NCBI RefSeq assembly: GCF_009604375.1
Contig: NZ_WEGH01000002.1
Coordinates: forward strand, 1,698,073 to 1,762,072
From: Actinomadura macrotermitis
GTDB lineage: Bacteria; Actinomycetota; Actinomycetes; Streptosporangiales; Streptosporangiaceae
DNA: 64,000 bases
Reading direction: 5' to 3'
Shown: one piece after another, positions 10,745 to 18,529 of the stretch
Position numbering within the stretch: the first letter of the stretch is position 1
Layout: every line of letters begins with the position of its first letter
Program-made: the position numbers and the translations under genes
The notes under the pieces: model-generated
The model's database searches: none
What the model was told of the DNA's origin: nothing
Seen by the model: only the letters and a program-made list of their open reading frames with translations

Positions 10745-11161
10745 TTGAGCAAGGATCTGGACGAGGCGCACGCGGCGTTCTACGCCGCGTTCGAGGCCGG
10801 CGACCTGGACCGGATGGCGGACCTGTGGGCCGACGGCCCGTTCGCCGCCGGGGTCAGCTGCGTGCACCCGGGCTGGCCGATGCTGCGGGGCCGCGACGAG
10901 GTGCTGCGGTCCTGGGCGCTGATCATGGCGAACACGACCTACATCCAGTTCGTGCTGACCGACGTCGAGGCCGACGTTTACGGCGACCACGCCGTGGTCA
11001 CGTGCAAGGAGAACGTCCTCACCGCCGACGAGGAGAGCGAGGAGGGGTTCCTCGCCGGGGGCAGCATCGTGGCCACCAAGGTGTTCGTCCGCGACGGCGG
11101 GGAATGGCGGCTGCTGCTCCACCACGGTTCACCCATTCTCAACAGCGCAGAGGAAGAATGA
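10745..11161 (+). CDS. NTF2-like (SnoaL/DUF4440-type) protein in the folate operon
   Basis: A 138-aa cone-fold protein: a helical N terminus (AHAAFYAAFEAGDLDRMADLWA) and a later sheet with VHPGWPMLRGRDEVLRSW and VTCKENV. Such domains bind small hydrophobic ligands or act as isomerases or hydrolases; no activity can be assigned. Its position between folP and folB, 58 nt after folP and with an ATGA overlap to folB, is recurrent in actinomycetes, so a role linked to pterin or folate metabolism is a reasonable inference. The start is TTG 10745 with GGGGGA upstream. Confidence 0.8.
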   Translation: MSKDLDEAHAAFYAAFEAGDLDRMADLWADGPFAAGVSCVHPGWPMLRGRDEVLRSWALIMANTTYIQFVLTDVEADVYGDHAVVTCKENVLTADEESEEGFLAGGSIVATKVFVRDGGEWRLLLHHGSPILNSAEEE

Positions 11162-11523
11162 CTCTCGACCGGATCGAACTGAGCGGGCTGCGCGCCCGGG
11201 GCCGGCACGGGGTGCTGGCGGCCGAGCGCGAGCTCGGCCAGGAGTTCGTGGTGGACGTGGCGCTCGGGCTGGACACCCGTCCCGCCGCCGCGTCCGACGA
11301 TCTTTCGCGTACCGTCGACTACGGATCGCTCGCGAGCCGGCTCGTCGCCGTGGTGGAGGGGGAGCCGGTCGATCTGATCGAAACGCTGGCGGACCGGCTG
11401 GCGAAGATCTGTCTGGAGGACCCGAACGTGGCGGAGGCGGAAGTCACCGTGCACAAGCCGGGCGCCCCCGTGCCGCATCCCTTCACGGACGTCGCCGTGA
11501 AGATCAGGAGGAGTCGCCCATGA
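11158..11523 (+). CDS. folB: Dihydroneopterin aldolase
   Basis: Cleaves 7,8-dihydroneopterin to 6-hydroxymethyldihydropterin and glycolaldehyde. The signature LRARGRHGVLAAERELGQEF carries the conserved active-site region, DYGSLA provides pterin-binding tunnel residues, and VHKPGAP is the conserved C-terminal lysine motif. 121 aa is the full family length. It overlaps the preceding NTF2-like gene (ATGA) and folK (ATGA), indicating translational coupling through the operon. Confidence 0.94.
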   Translation: MTLDRIELSGLRARGRHGVLAAERELGQEFVVDVALGLDTRPAAASDDLSRTVDYGSLASRLVAVVEGEPVDLIETLADRLAKICLEDPNVAEAEVTVHKPGAPVPHPFTDVAVKIRRSRP

Positions 11524-12098
11524 CAGCGTCCGACCGCATGCCCGACCGCACCGCGACCGGCGGCCACATGCTCGTCCAGCACCGGGTCGTGTTCTCGCTC
11601 GGCAGCAACCTCGGCGACCGCCTGGAGAACATCCAGGACGCCATCGACACGCTGTTCGACGCGCCGGGCCTGACGTTCGTCGCGGTGTCGCCGGTCTACG
11701 AGACCGCGCCGTTCGCGCCGCCCGGCGAGGAGCTGCCCGCCCAGGGCGACTACCTCAACATCGTGCTGGTCGCCGACACCAGGCTGCCGCCGGAGAACCT
11801 GCTGGAGCGCGTGCTGAACATCGAGAACTCGATGCGCCGGGTGCGCGAGGTCCGCTGGGGCCCGCGCACGCTGGACATCGACATCGTGCTGTTCGGCGAC
11901 GTGACCTCCGACGACCCCCACCTCACCCTGCCGCACCCGCGCGCGCACGAGCGGGCCTTCGTGCTCGTGCCGTGGGCCGACATCGAGCCCGACGTGCTGC
12001 TGCCGGGCCACGGCCGGGTCGGCGACCTGGCCGGGCCGCTGCGGACCGCGGGCGGTGTGACCCGCCGGGACGACCTGACCCTCCAGCATCCTGCATGA
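11520..12098 (+). CDS. folK: 6-hydroxymethyl-7,8-dihydropterin pyrophosphokinase
   Basis: Transfers pyrophosphate from ATP to 6-hydroxymethyldihydropterin, supplying the FolP substrate. Family motifs are FSLGSNLGDR, VSPVYETAPF, and the catalytic RWGPRTLDIDIVLFG followed by LPHPRAHERAFVLVP. It has about 20 extra N-terminal residues (MTASDRMPDRTATGG) before the core. An internal ATG at residue 17 is another possible start, but the ATGA overlap with folB favours the first. It also overlaps the next gene by four bases. Confidence 0.95.
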   Translation: MTASDRMPDRTATGGHMLVQHRVVFSLGSNLGDRLENIQDAIDTLFDAPGLTFVAVSPVYETAPFAPPGEELPAQGDYLNIVLVADTRLPPENLLERVLNIENSMRRVREVRWGPRTLDIDIVLFGDVTSDDPHLTLPHPRAHERAFVLVPWADIEPDVLLPGHGRVGDLAGPLRTAGGVTRRDDLTLQHPA

Positions 12099-12568
12099 GA
12101 CCTTCCAAGCCCGGGTTCCTGCTCGCCCTGGTGGCCGTCGTCGCGGTGATCACCTGGGCGGTGGTGCGCACCGCGTACCTGTCGCTGCCGCCGCTGCCGT
12201 GGACGGCGGTCCCGACGCTGCTGCTGCTCGCGCTCGGCGAGGTCGTCGCCGGGGTGAACGTGCTGCGCCGCATCCGCCACAAGCCGGGCACGCGGCGGGT
12301 GGAGCCGCTGGCGGTGGCGCGGATGGCGGCGTTCGGCAAGGCCAGCGCGCACGCGGCGGCGGTGCTGGCCGGGGTGTTCGCCGGGTTCGCGCTCAGCCTC
12401 GGCGGCGCGCTGGACAAGCCGACGCCCCGGCACGACTTCTTCGTCAGCGGCGGGACGGGCCTGGCCGCGCTCGTCCTGGTCGGCGCGGCGTTCTTCCTGG
12501 AGTACGCCTGCCGGGTCCCGAAAGACCCCGAGGACGAGGAGCACGGCCAGGGCGTCTCTAGGGCTTGA
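12095..12568 (+). CDS. DUF3180 membrane protein
   Basis: A 157-aa integral membrane protein with four hydrophobic helices (about residues 8-28, 37-55, 83-103 and 123-145) and a conserved cytosolic loop RRIRHKPGTRRVEPLAVARMAAFGKAS. This matches the actinobacterial DUF3180 family, regularly encoded just after folK. The function is unknown. Its ATG overlaps the folK stop (ATGA). The 3' end overlaps the convergent gene on the other strand by 11 nt, so no terminator can lie between the coding regions. Confidence 0.85.
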   Translation: MRPSKPGFLLALVAVVAVITWAVVRTAYLSLPPLPWTAVPTLLLLALGEVVAGVNVLRRIRHKPGTRRVEPLAVARMAAFGKASAHAAAVLAGVFAGFALSLGGALDKPTPRHDFFVSGGTGLAALVLVGAAFFLEYACRVPKDPEDEEHGQGVSRA

Positions 12569-13571
12569 TCAGGTAGGGGATGCCGGCGGTGAGGAAGCGG
12601 CGGGGGAACTCGTCGCGCAGCCGCCACAGGCCCGCGTCGATGACGAAGTGCGCCATCACCGCGCCGAGGTAGGCGCCGTACAGGGCGCGGCCGAGGACGT
12701 CCGGCGAGCCGTGCAGGTGGGCGGCCTGGGCGAGCGCGATGCCGCCGAGGACGCCCACCGTCATCATGATCGTCAGGCCGGTGCCGGGGCGGCGGCCGGG
12801 GCGCGGCGCGCCCGCCAGCAGGCCGACGATCAGCAGGTACTGGTAGCCGTGCGCGATCGTCAGGCCGGCGACGGCCGCGTAGGGGGACGTGAACGCGAAC
12901 ACCGGCGCGAAGAACAGCAGCGAGATCAGGTAGATCGCGACGAAGGCGGGCGGGCGGGCCTGCCGCCGCGCCAGGCCGTACAGGCCGATCCCGACGCCCG
13001 CCGCGAAGACCGCGAGCGCGGCCGGGAACAGGAAGCGCAGCCGCGGGTCGACGCCGAGCTGGAGCAGTTCGGGGTGGCTGATCAGGCCCGCGATGCCGCC
13101 GACCCCGGCGACGACGATGCCGAGGCGCTCGAACCGCGCGACCGAGCCGCTGCGCTGAGAGACCCCGGCGAGGGCGGCCATGCCGAGGTTCTGCTTCTGG
13201 AAGTGGAAGAACTGCCAGGCGAAGTAGGCCAGCAGGGCCCATTCGAGGTGCTTGTAAGGGACGACCGCGGCGGCGGCGGCCGTTCCGGCGATGAGGGCGG
13301 CCGGGGCGATGACGTAGCGGCCGGGGTGGGCGCGGGCGTGCGCGCGGATCTCGGGCAGCGTGTAGAACCAGGCCGTCGAGGCGACGTGCACCGACGAGCC
13401 GAGGAACAGCAGGGCGCCGAGGGCCGCGCCGGGCCCGTCCGCCGCCGCCGGGGCGAGCGCGATCGCGGCCGCGAACGCCCCGAGCGAGAGCAGGATCGTG
13501 CCCGCCAGCCAGGTGCGGCGCAGCGTCCGGAACACCGGCGGCGGCGCCGGGACGGTGGCGGGAGCGGTCAT
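12558..13571 (-). CDS. Polytopic membrane protein of unknown function with conserved-looking histidines
   Basis: A 337-aa protein with about nine hydrophobic segments. I do not recognise a characterised family. Several histidines fall in or beside helices in motif-like settings: SVHVASTAWFY, YFAWQFFHFQKQNLG, IAHGYQYLL and AHFVIDAGLWRLRDE. Clustered membrane histidines occur in metal- or heme-dependent membrane enzymes and quinone-binding proteins, but this is only an analogy. It lies 6 nt after a 64-aa membrane peptide and downstream of an orphan nuoD paralogue, so all three are probably one operon. GTG or other starts are less likely than ATG 13571. Confidence 0.7.
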   Translation of the reverse strand: MTAPATVPAPPPVFRTLRRTWLAGTILLSLGAFAAAIALAPAAADGPGAALGALLFLGSSVHVASTAWFYTLPEIRAHARAHPGRYVIAPAALIAGTAAAAAVVPYKHLEWALLAYFAWQFFHFQKQNLGMAALAGVSQRSGSVARFERLGIVVAGVGGIAGLISHPELLQLGVDPRLRFLFPAALAVFAAGVGIGLYGLARRQARPPAFVAIYLISLLFFAPVFAFTSPYAAVAGLTIAHGYQYLLIVGLLAGAPRPGRRPGTGLTIMMTVGVLGGIALAQAAHLHGSPDVLGRALYGAYLGAVMAHFVIDAGLWRLRDEFPRRFLTAGIPYLIKP

Positions 13572-13577
13572 GAGGGG

Positions 13578-13772
13578 TCAGCCGCCGCCGCAGGCGCCGG
13601 CGGCGTTGGCCGGGTCGGTCAGGATGAGGAACGCGATCACGGCCGCCATGAGGACGGTCAGCACCGCCGCCGGGATGGCGAGCGACAGCACCACGGTCTT
13701 GCGCCGGCCGCCGCCGGCGGGCGCGGGCTGTTCCCAGGCCGTCCAGGCGGGCTCGGGGGACATTTGGGTCAT
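13578..13772 (-). CDS. Small single-pass membrane peptide (64 aa)
   Basis: A short gene with a good ribosome-binding site (AGGAGC, 6 nt before ATG 13772). The peptide has a proline-rich cytosolic N terminus (MTQMSPEPAWTAWEQPAPAG), a basic GRRK stop, one long hydrophobic helix (about residues 27-52) and a short tail ending ACGGG with a single Cys. It sits between nuoD (47 nt) and the polytopic membrane protein (6 nt), on the same strand. The function is unknown; it may be a small subunit of a complex with its neighbours. Confidence 0.65.
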   Translation of the reverse strand: MTQMSPEPAWTAWEQPAPAGGGRRKTVVLSLAIPAAVLTVLMAAVIAFLILTDPANAAGACGGG

Positions 13773-13819
13773 AAAAGCTCCTTCCGTCATGCATGGGATG
13801 CGGGAAGGAGCCCCTCGGT

Positions 13820-14968
13820 TCACTTGTCGATGTCGCCGACCACGAAGAACATCGAGCCGAGGATCGCCACCATGTCGGCGATCAGGGTGCCCGGCAGCAT
13901 CTCCGACAGGACCTGGATGTTGCTGAACGACGCCGACCGCAGCTTCATCCGCCACGGCGTCTTCTCGCCGCGCGACACCAGGTAGTAGCCGTTCAGGCCG
14001 AGCGGGTTCTCGGTCCAGGCGTAGGTGTGGCCCTCGGGGACCTTCAGCACCTTCGGCAGCCGCTGGTTGATCGGGCCCGGCGGCAGGTCGGCCATCCGGT
14101 CCAGGCAGGCGTCGGCCAGGTCCAGGGAGGCGTGCACCTGGTCCAGCAGGCACTCGAACCGGGCCAGGCAGTCGCCCTCGGCGCGGGTGACCACGCGCAC
14201 GTCCAGCTCGCCGTAGGCCAGGTAGGGCTCGTCGCGGCGCAGGTCGAAGTCGACGCCGGACGCCCGCGCGATCGGCCCGGACACCCCGTACTGCAGGATC
14301 TGCTCGCGCGACAGCACGCCGACGCCCCGGGTGCGGGCCCGGAAGATCTCGTTGCCCATGATCAGGTCGGCGATGTCGTCCATCCGGGAGCGGACCGCGG
14401 CCACGGCGTGCCGGACCCGCTCGCCCCAGCCGAGCGGCAGCTCCTCCTTCAGGCCGCCGACCCGGTTGAACATGTAGTGCATCCGGCCGCCGGAGACCTC
14501 CTCCATGACCCGCTGCAGCTCCTCGCGCTCGCGGAACGCGTAGAAGATCGGGGTGATCGCGCCGACCTCCAGCGGGTAGGAGCCGAGGAACATCAGGTGG
14601 TTCAGCACCCGGTTCAGCTCGGCCAGCAGCGTGCGCGCCCACACCGCGCGCTCGGGCACCTCCATGCCGAGCATCCGCTCCACCGCCAGCACCACGCCGA
14701 GCTCGCTGGAGAACGCCGACAGCCAGTCGTGCCGGTTGGCCAGCACGATGATCTGCCGGAAGTCGCGGACCTCGAACAGCTTCTCGGCGCCCCGGTGCAT
14801 GTAGCCGACGATCGGCTCGGCGGAGCGGATGCGCTCGCCGTCCAGGGCGAGCCGCAGCCGCAGCACCCCGTGCGTGGACGGGTGCTGCGGGCCGATGTTG
14901 AGGATCATGTCCTCGGTGGCCAGCTCCTTGGCCCCCGCGCCGATGCCGACGATCCGCTCCGTGCTCAT
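13820..14968 (-). CDS. nuoD2: Orphan NADH-quinone oxidoreductase subunit D paralogue (NuoD2)
   Basis: A 382-aa NuoD/49-kDa-type protein. The quinone-pocket motif NIGPQHPSTHGVLR is near the N terminus, followed by GYMHRGAEKLFE, the FNRVGGLKEELP segment and the C-terminal SMFFVVGDIDK typical of NuoD. No other nuo genes are nearby. The complete complex I operon is thus elsewhere, and this is a second copy, as known in Streptomyces. It is followed by a small membrane peptide and a polytopic membrane protein on the same strand, so it may join a different membrane partner rather than complex I. ATG 14968 is used; the spacer to the divergent PH-domain gene is 117 nt. Confidence 0.85.
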   Translation of the reverse strand: MSTERIVGIGAGAKELATEDMILNIGPQHPSTHGVLRLRLALDGERIRSAEPIVGYMHRGAEKLFEVRDFRQIIVLANRHDWLSAFSSELGVVLAVERMLGMEVPERAVWARTLLAELNRVLNHLMFLGSYPLEVGAITPIFYAFREREELQRVMEEVSGGRMHYMFNRVGGLKEELPLGWGERVRHAVAAVRSRMDDIADLIMGNEIFRARTRGVGVLSREQILQYGVSGPIARASGVDFDLRRDEPYLAYGELDVRVVTRAEGDCLARFECLLDQVHASLDLADACLDRMADLPPGPINQRLPKVLKVPEGHTYAWTENPLGLNGYYLVSRGEKTPWRMKLRSASFSNIQVLSEMLPGTLIADMVAILGSMFFVVGDIDK

Positions 14969-15085
14969 GGCCGCTCCTCAGTCCAGAGCCCGCGCGCCCA
15001 CCCGGTGCTCATACGCGCCCTCCTGCGATCACCTGCTCATCGTCCCATGGCGAACCATGCCGCTTTTCCGGTTGACTAGGGGGCA

Positions 15086-15772
15086 ATGAACGCAACCCAT
15101 GGCGAATCACCCCACGAGCCGCCTGCGGGGCCGATGCCCTCCGGACCGGCGGCTCCGGCGGTCCCCGTACCGGACGGCCTCGTGCAGGACGGCCCCGCGC
15201 CGGCCGGACCTGTGCCGGCCGGTCCCGTACCGGCGGGCCCGCCGGTGGCGCACGCCTACCCCCAGCGGCCCGAGTACGCGGCGGACCAGGCGTTCGAGCC
15301 CGGCAGCGGCCTGCACTGGATGCGGCTGTCGCGGCGCCACCCGTGGGAGCGGCGGATCATGGCGGCGGTGTGGGCGGTGCCCGTCGCCGCCGTCGGGGCG
15401 TTCGTGTTCGCGCAGGGCGGCGGCGCGGCGGGCGGGCTGCTGTGGGTGGCGCTGGTCGTCCTCGGCACCGTGCTGGCCTGGATCGTCGCCGAGCTGGCGT
15501 ACCGGTCCTACGGGTACGCCGAGCGCGCCGACGACCTGATCGTCACGCACGGGGTGTTCGTGAGGCGCCTCATCGTCGTCCCCTACGGGCGGATGCAGTT
15601 CGTCGACGTCACCGCCGGGCTGCTGGAGCGGTGGATGGGCGTCGCGACGGTGCGGATGCACACCGCCGCCGCCGCGACCGACGCCCGCATCCCGGGCCTG
15701 CCGGCCGCCGAGGCCTCCCTGCTGCGCGACCGGCTCGCCCAGAAGGGCGAGGAGCGGAGCATGGGGCTATGA
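15086..15772 (+). CDS. PH-domain membrane protein (YdbS-like, first of pair)
   Basis: A 228-aa protein with a long proline/alanine-rich cytosolic N terminus (about residues 1-70), two TM helices (about 90-110 and 117-137), and a bacterial PH (bPH2) domain from about 145: DDLIVTHGVFVRRLIVVPYGRMQFVDVTAGLLERWMG. Such YdbS/YdbT pairs are widespread and of unknown function, perhaps in membrane stress. The stop overlaps the next gene's ATG (ATGA), so the two products are probably made in similar amounts and may work together. Confidence 0.85.
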   Translation: MNATHGESPHEPPAGPMPSGPAAPAVPVPDGLVQDGPAPAGPVPAGPVPAGPPVAHAYPQRPEYAADQAFEPGSGLHWMRLSRRHPWERRIMAAVWAVPVAAVGAFVFAQGGGAAGGLLWVALVVLGTVLAWIVAELAYRSYGYAERADDLIVTHGVFVRRLIVVPYGRMQFVDVTAGLLERWMGVATVRMHTAAAATDARIPGLPAAEASLLRDRLAQKGEERSMGL

Positions 15773-17301
15773 GCGGTCCGTACGCTCCCGGCCCCTACGG
15801 GCCCTACGGGCAGCGTCCGCCCCACGCGGCGCCGCCGCCCGGGTACGGGCCCCCGCAGCCCGGCCAAGGCCCGCCGCGGCCCGGCTACGGCCCCCCGCGG
15901 CCCACGTTCATGCCGCCGCACTATCCGCCGCCGCAGTACGGCCCGCCGCAGCAGCCCTACGGCTACCTGCCGCAGCCGCCGCCGCCCGTGCGGTTCTCCG
16001 AGGGCACGCACCGGCTGCACTGGGCGACGATCCCGCTCCGCGCGTTCGTGTTCATGGTCATCTACTTCGCGCTGCTCGGCTTCCCGCTGCTGCTGACCCG
16101 CACCGAGAACGGCGCCCGCTTCCTGGACGCCCCCGAGGTGCTGCTGCGCTTCCTGGTCGTGACCGTCCCGTTCATGATGGTCGCGACCGGCGCCGCGCTG
16201 TGGGGCTGGTTCGCGGTGCGGTTCCGGGTGGACGGCGACGACCTGGTCGTGGAGAACGGCGTGCTGCGCAAGCGCGCGCGCCGCATCCCGCTGTCGCGGG
16301 TGCAGGCGATCGACCTGGTCCGGCCGCTGATGACGCGGATCTTCGCGCTCACCGAGGTGCGGGTGGAGCTGGCGGGCGGCGAGCAGAGCGAGATCGTGCT
16401 GCGCTACCTCGGCCGCGGCGCCGCCCAGCAGCTGCGCGCCGAGCTGCTCGCGCGCGCCGCCGGGCTGCCCGGCCACACCCCCGAGGCGCCCGAGCGGCCG
16501 CTGTGGCGGCTGTCGTTCGGCGCGCTGCTCGGCTCGCTGGTGTTCCGGCTGCCGGTCCTGGCCACGATCGTGCTGTTCTTCGTCTCGCTGATCTACATGC
16601 TGCTGTTCAGGGAGGGCGGCATGCTGGCGGTCGCCGTCCCGGCGCTGCTCGGCCTGATCCGCGCGGTGTTCGCGCCGATGGTGATGTACGCCGGGTTCAC
16701 CGTGGCGATGTCGCCCGACGGCGTCCGGCTGCGCTACGGCCTGCTGGAGACCCGGATGCAGACGGTCCCGCCGGGCCGGGTGCAGGCGATCGGGCTGGTC
16801 GAGCCGGCGCTGTGGCGGGCGATCGGGTGGGCCCGGCTGGAGGTCACCGTCGCCGGGTACGCCGGCGAGCGGCAGGCGTTGTCGTCGGTGCTGCTGCCGG
16901 TGGCGCCCCGGCACGTCTGCCTGTACCTGATGTCGCAGATCTTCCCGGGCACCAACGTGGACGCGGTCGCGCTGCTGCCCGCGTCGGCCAAGGCGATCGC
17001 GCTGGACCGGGCCGACGGCGCCGGCACCGACGACGCGATCTTCGTGTCCCGGCACGGCTGGCCGGGCCGCCGCACCGACGTGATCGCGCACGCCCGCGCG
17101 CAGAGCGTGCGGCTCACCGTCAACCCGCTGCAGCGGCTGCTCGGCCTGGCCACCGTGCACGTGGACGCGCCGCCCGGTCCCGTCCGGGTCGCCGCGGCCG
17201 ACCGCGACCTCGGCGAGGCGCGCGCGATCGTGGAGTCGACGGCGCGGCGGGCGCGCGCGGCGCGCCGCGCGGGCGGCGAGAAGGCGCGCTGGGCCCGCTG
17301 A
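15769..17301 (+). CDS. PH-domain membrane protein (YdbT-like, second of pair)
   Basis: A 510-aa partner of the upstream gene. It has a Pro/Tyr/Gly-rich N terminus (about residues 1-75, repeats of GPPQ/PGYGPP type), then pairs of TM helices alternating with bPH2 domains. The first PH segment is DDLVVENGVLRKRARRIPLSRVQAIDLVRPL, a second is PDGVRLRYGLLETRMQTVPPGRVQAIGLVEP, and a third, more divergent one is near the C terminus (RHGWPGRRTDVIAHARAQSVRLTVNPLQR). The protein ends in basic residues. The function is unknown; the order matches the YdbS-YdbT arrangement of Firmicutes and actinobacteria. Confidence 0.85.
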   Translation: MSGPYAPGPYGPYGQRPPHAAPPPGYGPPQPGQGPPRPGYGPPRPTFMPPHYPPPQYGPPQQPYGYLPQPPPPVRFSEGTHRLHWATIPLRAFVFMVIYFALLGFPLLLTRTENGARFLDAPEVLLRFLVVTVPFMMVATGAALWGWFAVRFRVDGDDLVVENGVLRKRARRIPLSRVQAIDLVRPLMTRIFALTEVRVELAGGEQSEIVLRYLGRGAAQQLRAELLARAAGLPGHTPEAPERPLWRLSFGALLGSLVFRLPVLATIVLFFVSLIYMLLFREGGMLAVAVPALLGLIRAVFAPMVMYAGFTVAMSPDGVRLRYGLLETRMQTVPPGRVQAIGLVEPALWRAIGWARLEVTVAGYAGERQALSSVLLPVAPRHVCLYLMSQIFPGTNVDAVALLPASAKAIALDRADGAGTDDAIFVSRHGWPGRRTDVIAHARAQSVRLTVNPLQRLLGLATVHVDAPPGPVRVAAADRDLGEARAIVESTARRARAARRAGGEKARWAR

Positions 17302-17320
17302 CCGGGGCATATTGTCGGGC

Positions 17321-18529
17321 ATGACGGAAAACCTGTACGACCCGTGGTCCTCTGAGTTCGTCGCCGACCCCTACCCCGCGTTCGAGCGGCTGCGGGAGAC
17401 CGACCCGGTGTTCTTCCACGAGCCGACCGGCCAGTGGGTGATCAGCCGGTACGCCGACGTCGACGTGCTGCTGCGCGACCGCCGCCTCGGCCGCTCCTAC
17501 CTGCACCTGGCCACGCACGAGGAGTTCGGGCAGACCGCCGAACCGGAGTTCCTACGCCCGTTCTGGGACCTGGTCCGGGCCGGGATGCTCGACGTCGAGC
17601 CGCCCGTGCACACCCGGCTGCGGCGCCTGGTCGCCAAGGCGTTCACCGCGCGGATGGTGGAGGGGCTGCGCCCGATGGTCCGGTCGCTGGCCGAGGAGCT
17701 GGCCGGCGGGCTGGCCGCGCGGGGCGGCGGCGACCTGCTGGCCGAGGTCGCCGAGCCGCTGCCGGTGAACGTGATCGCCGAGATGCTCGGGGTGCCCGCG
17801 TCCGACCGGGCGCTGCTGCGGCCCTGGTCGGCCGACATCTGCGGCATGTACGAGCTGAACCCGTCGCGGGAGGCGCAGGAGACCGCGGTGCGCGCCGCGG
17901 TGGAGTTCTCCGCATACCTGCGGGAGCTGGCGCGGGCCCGCCGCGCCGACCCGCGCGACGACCTGATCAGCGCCCTCGCCCAGGTCGCCGACGAGGGCGA
18001 CCGGCTCACCGAGGACGAGCTCGTCGGCACCTGCGTGCTGCTGCTGAACGCCGGGCACGAGGCGACCGTGAACGCCACCGGCAACGGCTGGTGGGCGCTG
18101 TTCCGCAACCCCGGCGAGCTGGCCCGGCTGCGCGCCGACCACGCGCTGGTCCCGACGGCGGTGGAGGAGATGCTGCGCTACGACACACCCGCGCCGATGT
18201 TCGAGCGGTGGGTGCTGGCCGACATCGAGGTCGCCGGCGTGCACATCCCGAAGGGCGCCGAGGTGGCGCTGCAGTTCGCGTCCGCCAACCGCGACCCCAA
18301 GGTGTTCCCCGCCCCGGCGCGGATGGACGTGGCCCGCGACCCCAACCCGCACATCTCCTTCGGGCTCGGCATCCACTACTGTCTCGGCGCGCCGCTCGCC
18401 CGCATCGAGATGGCCGAGTCGCTCGGCGCGCTCCTGCGCGCCGCGCCCGGGATGCGCCTGGCCGCCGAGCCGAAGTGGAAGCCCGGCTACGTCCTGCGCG
18501 GCCTTCAGGGCCTCGACGTGGAGATCTGA
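17321..18529 (+). CDS. Cytochrome P450
   Basis: A soluble class I bacterial P450 of 402 aa. The I-helix oxygen-activation motif AGHEATV, the K-helix EEMLR (ExxR) and the heme-ligand loop FGLGIHYCLGAPLAR are all present, so the enzyme should be active. No ferredoxin or reductase gene is adjacent, and no biosynthetic cluster surrounds it, so the substrate is unknown. ATG 17321 lies 5 nt after TATTGT, consistent with a leaderless mRNA; TTG 17312 is the alternative. The 3' end overlaps the convergent midA gene by 25 nt. Confidence 0.93.
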   Translation: MTENLYDPWSSEFVADPYPAFERLRETDPVFFHEPTGQWVISRYADVDVLLRDRRLGRSYLHLATHEEFGQTAEPEFLRPFWDLVRAGMLDVEPPVHTRLRRLVAKAFTARMVEGLRPMVRSLAEELAGGLAARGGGDLLAEVAEPLPVNVIAEMLGVPASDRALLRPWSADICGMYELNPSREAQETAVRAAVEFSAYLRELARARRADPRDDLISALAQVADEGDRLTEDELVGTCVLLLNAGHEATVNATGNGWWALFRNPGELARLRADHALVPTAVEEMLRYDTPAPMFERWVLADIEVAGVHIPKGAEVALQFASANRDPKVFPAPARMDVARDPNPHISFGLGIHYCLGAPLARIEMAESLGALLRAAPGMRLAAEPKWKPGYVLRGLQGLDVEI

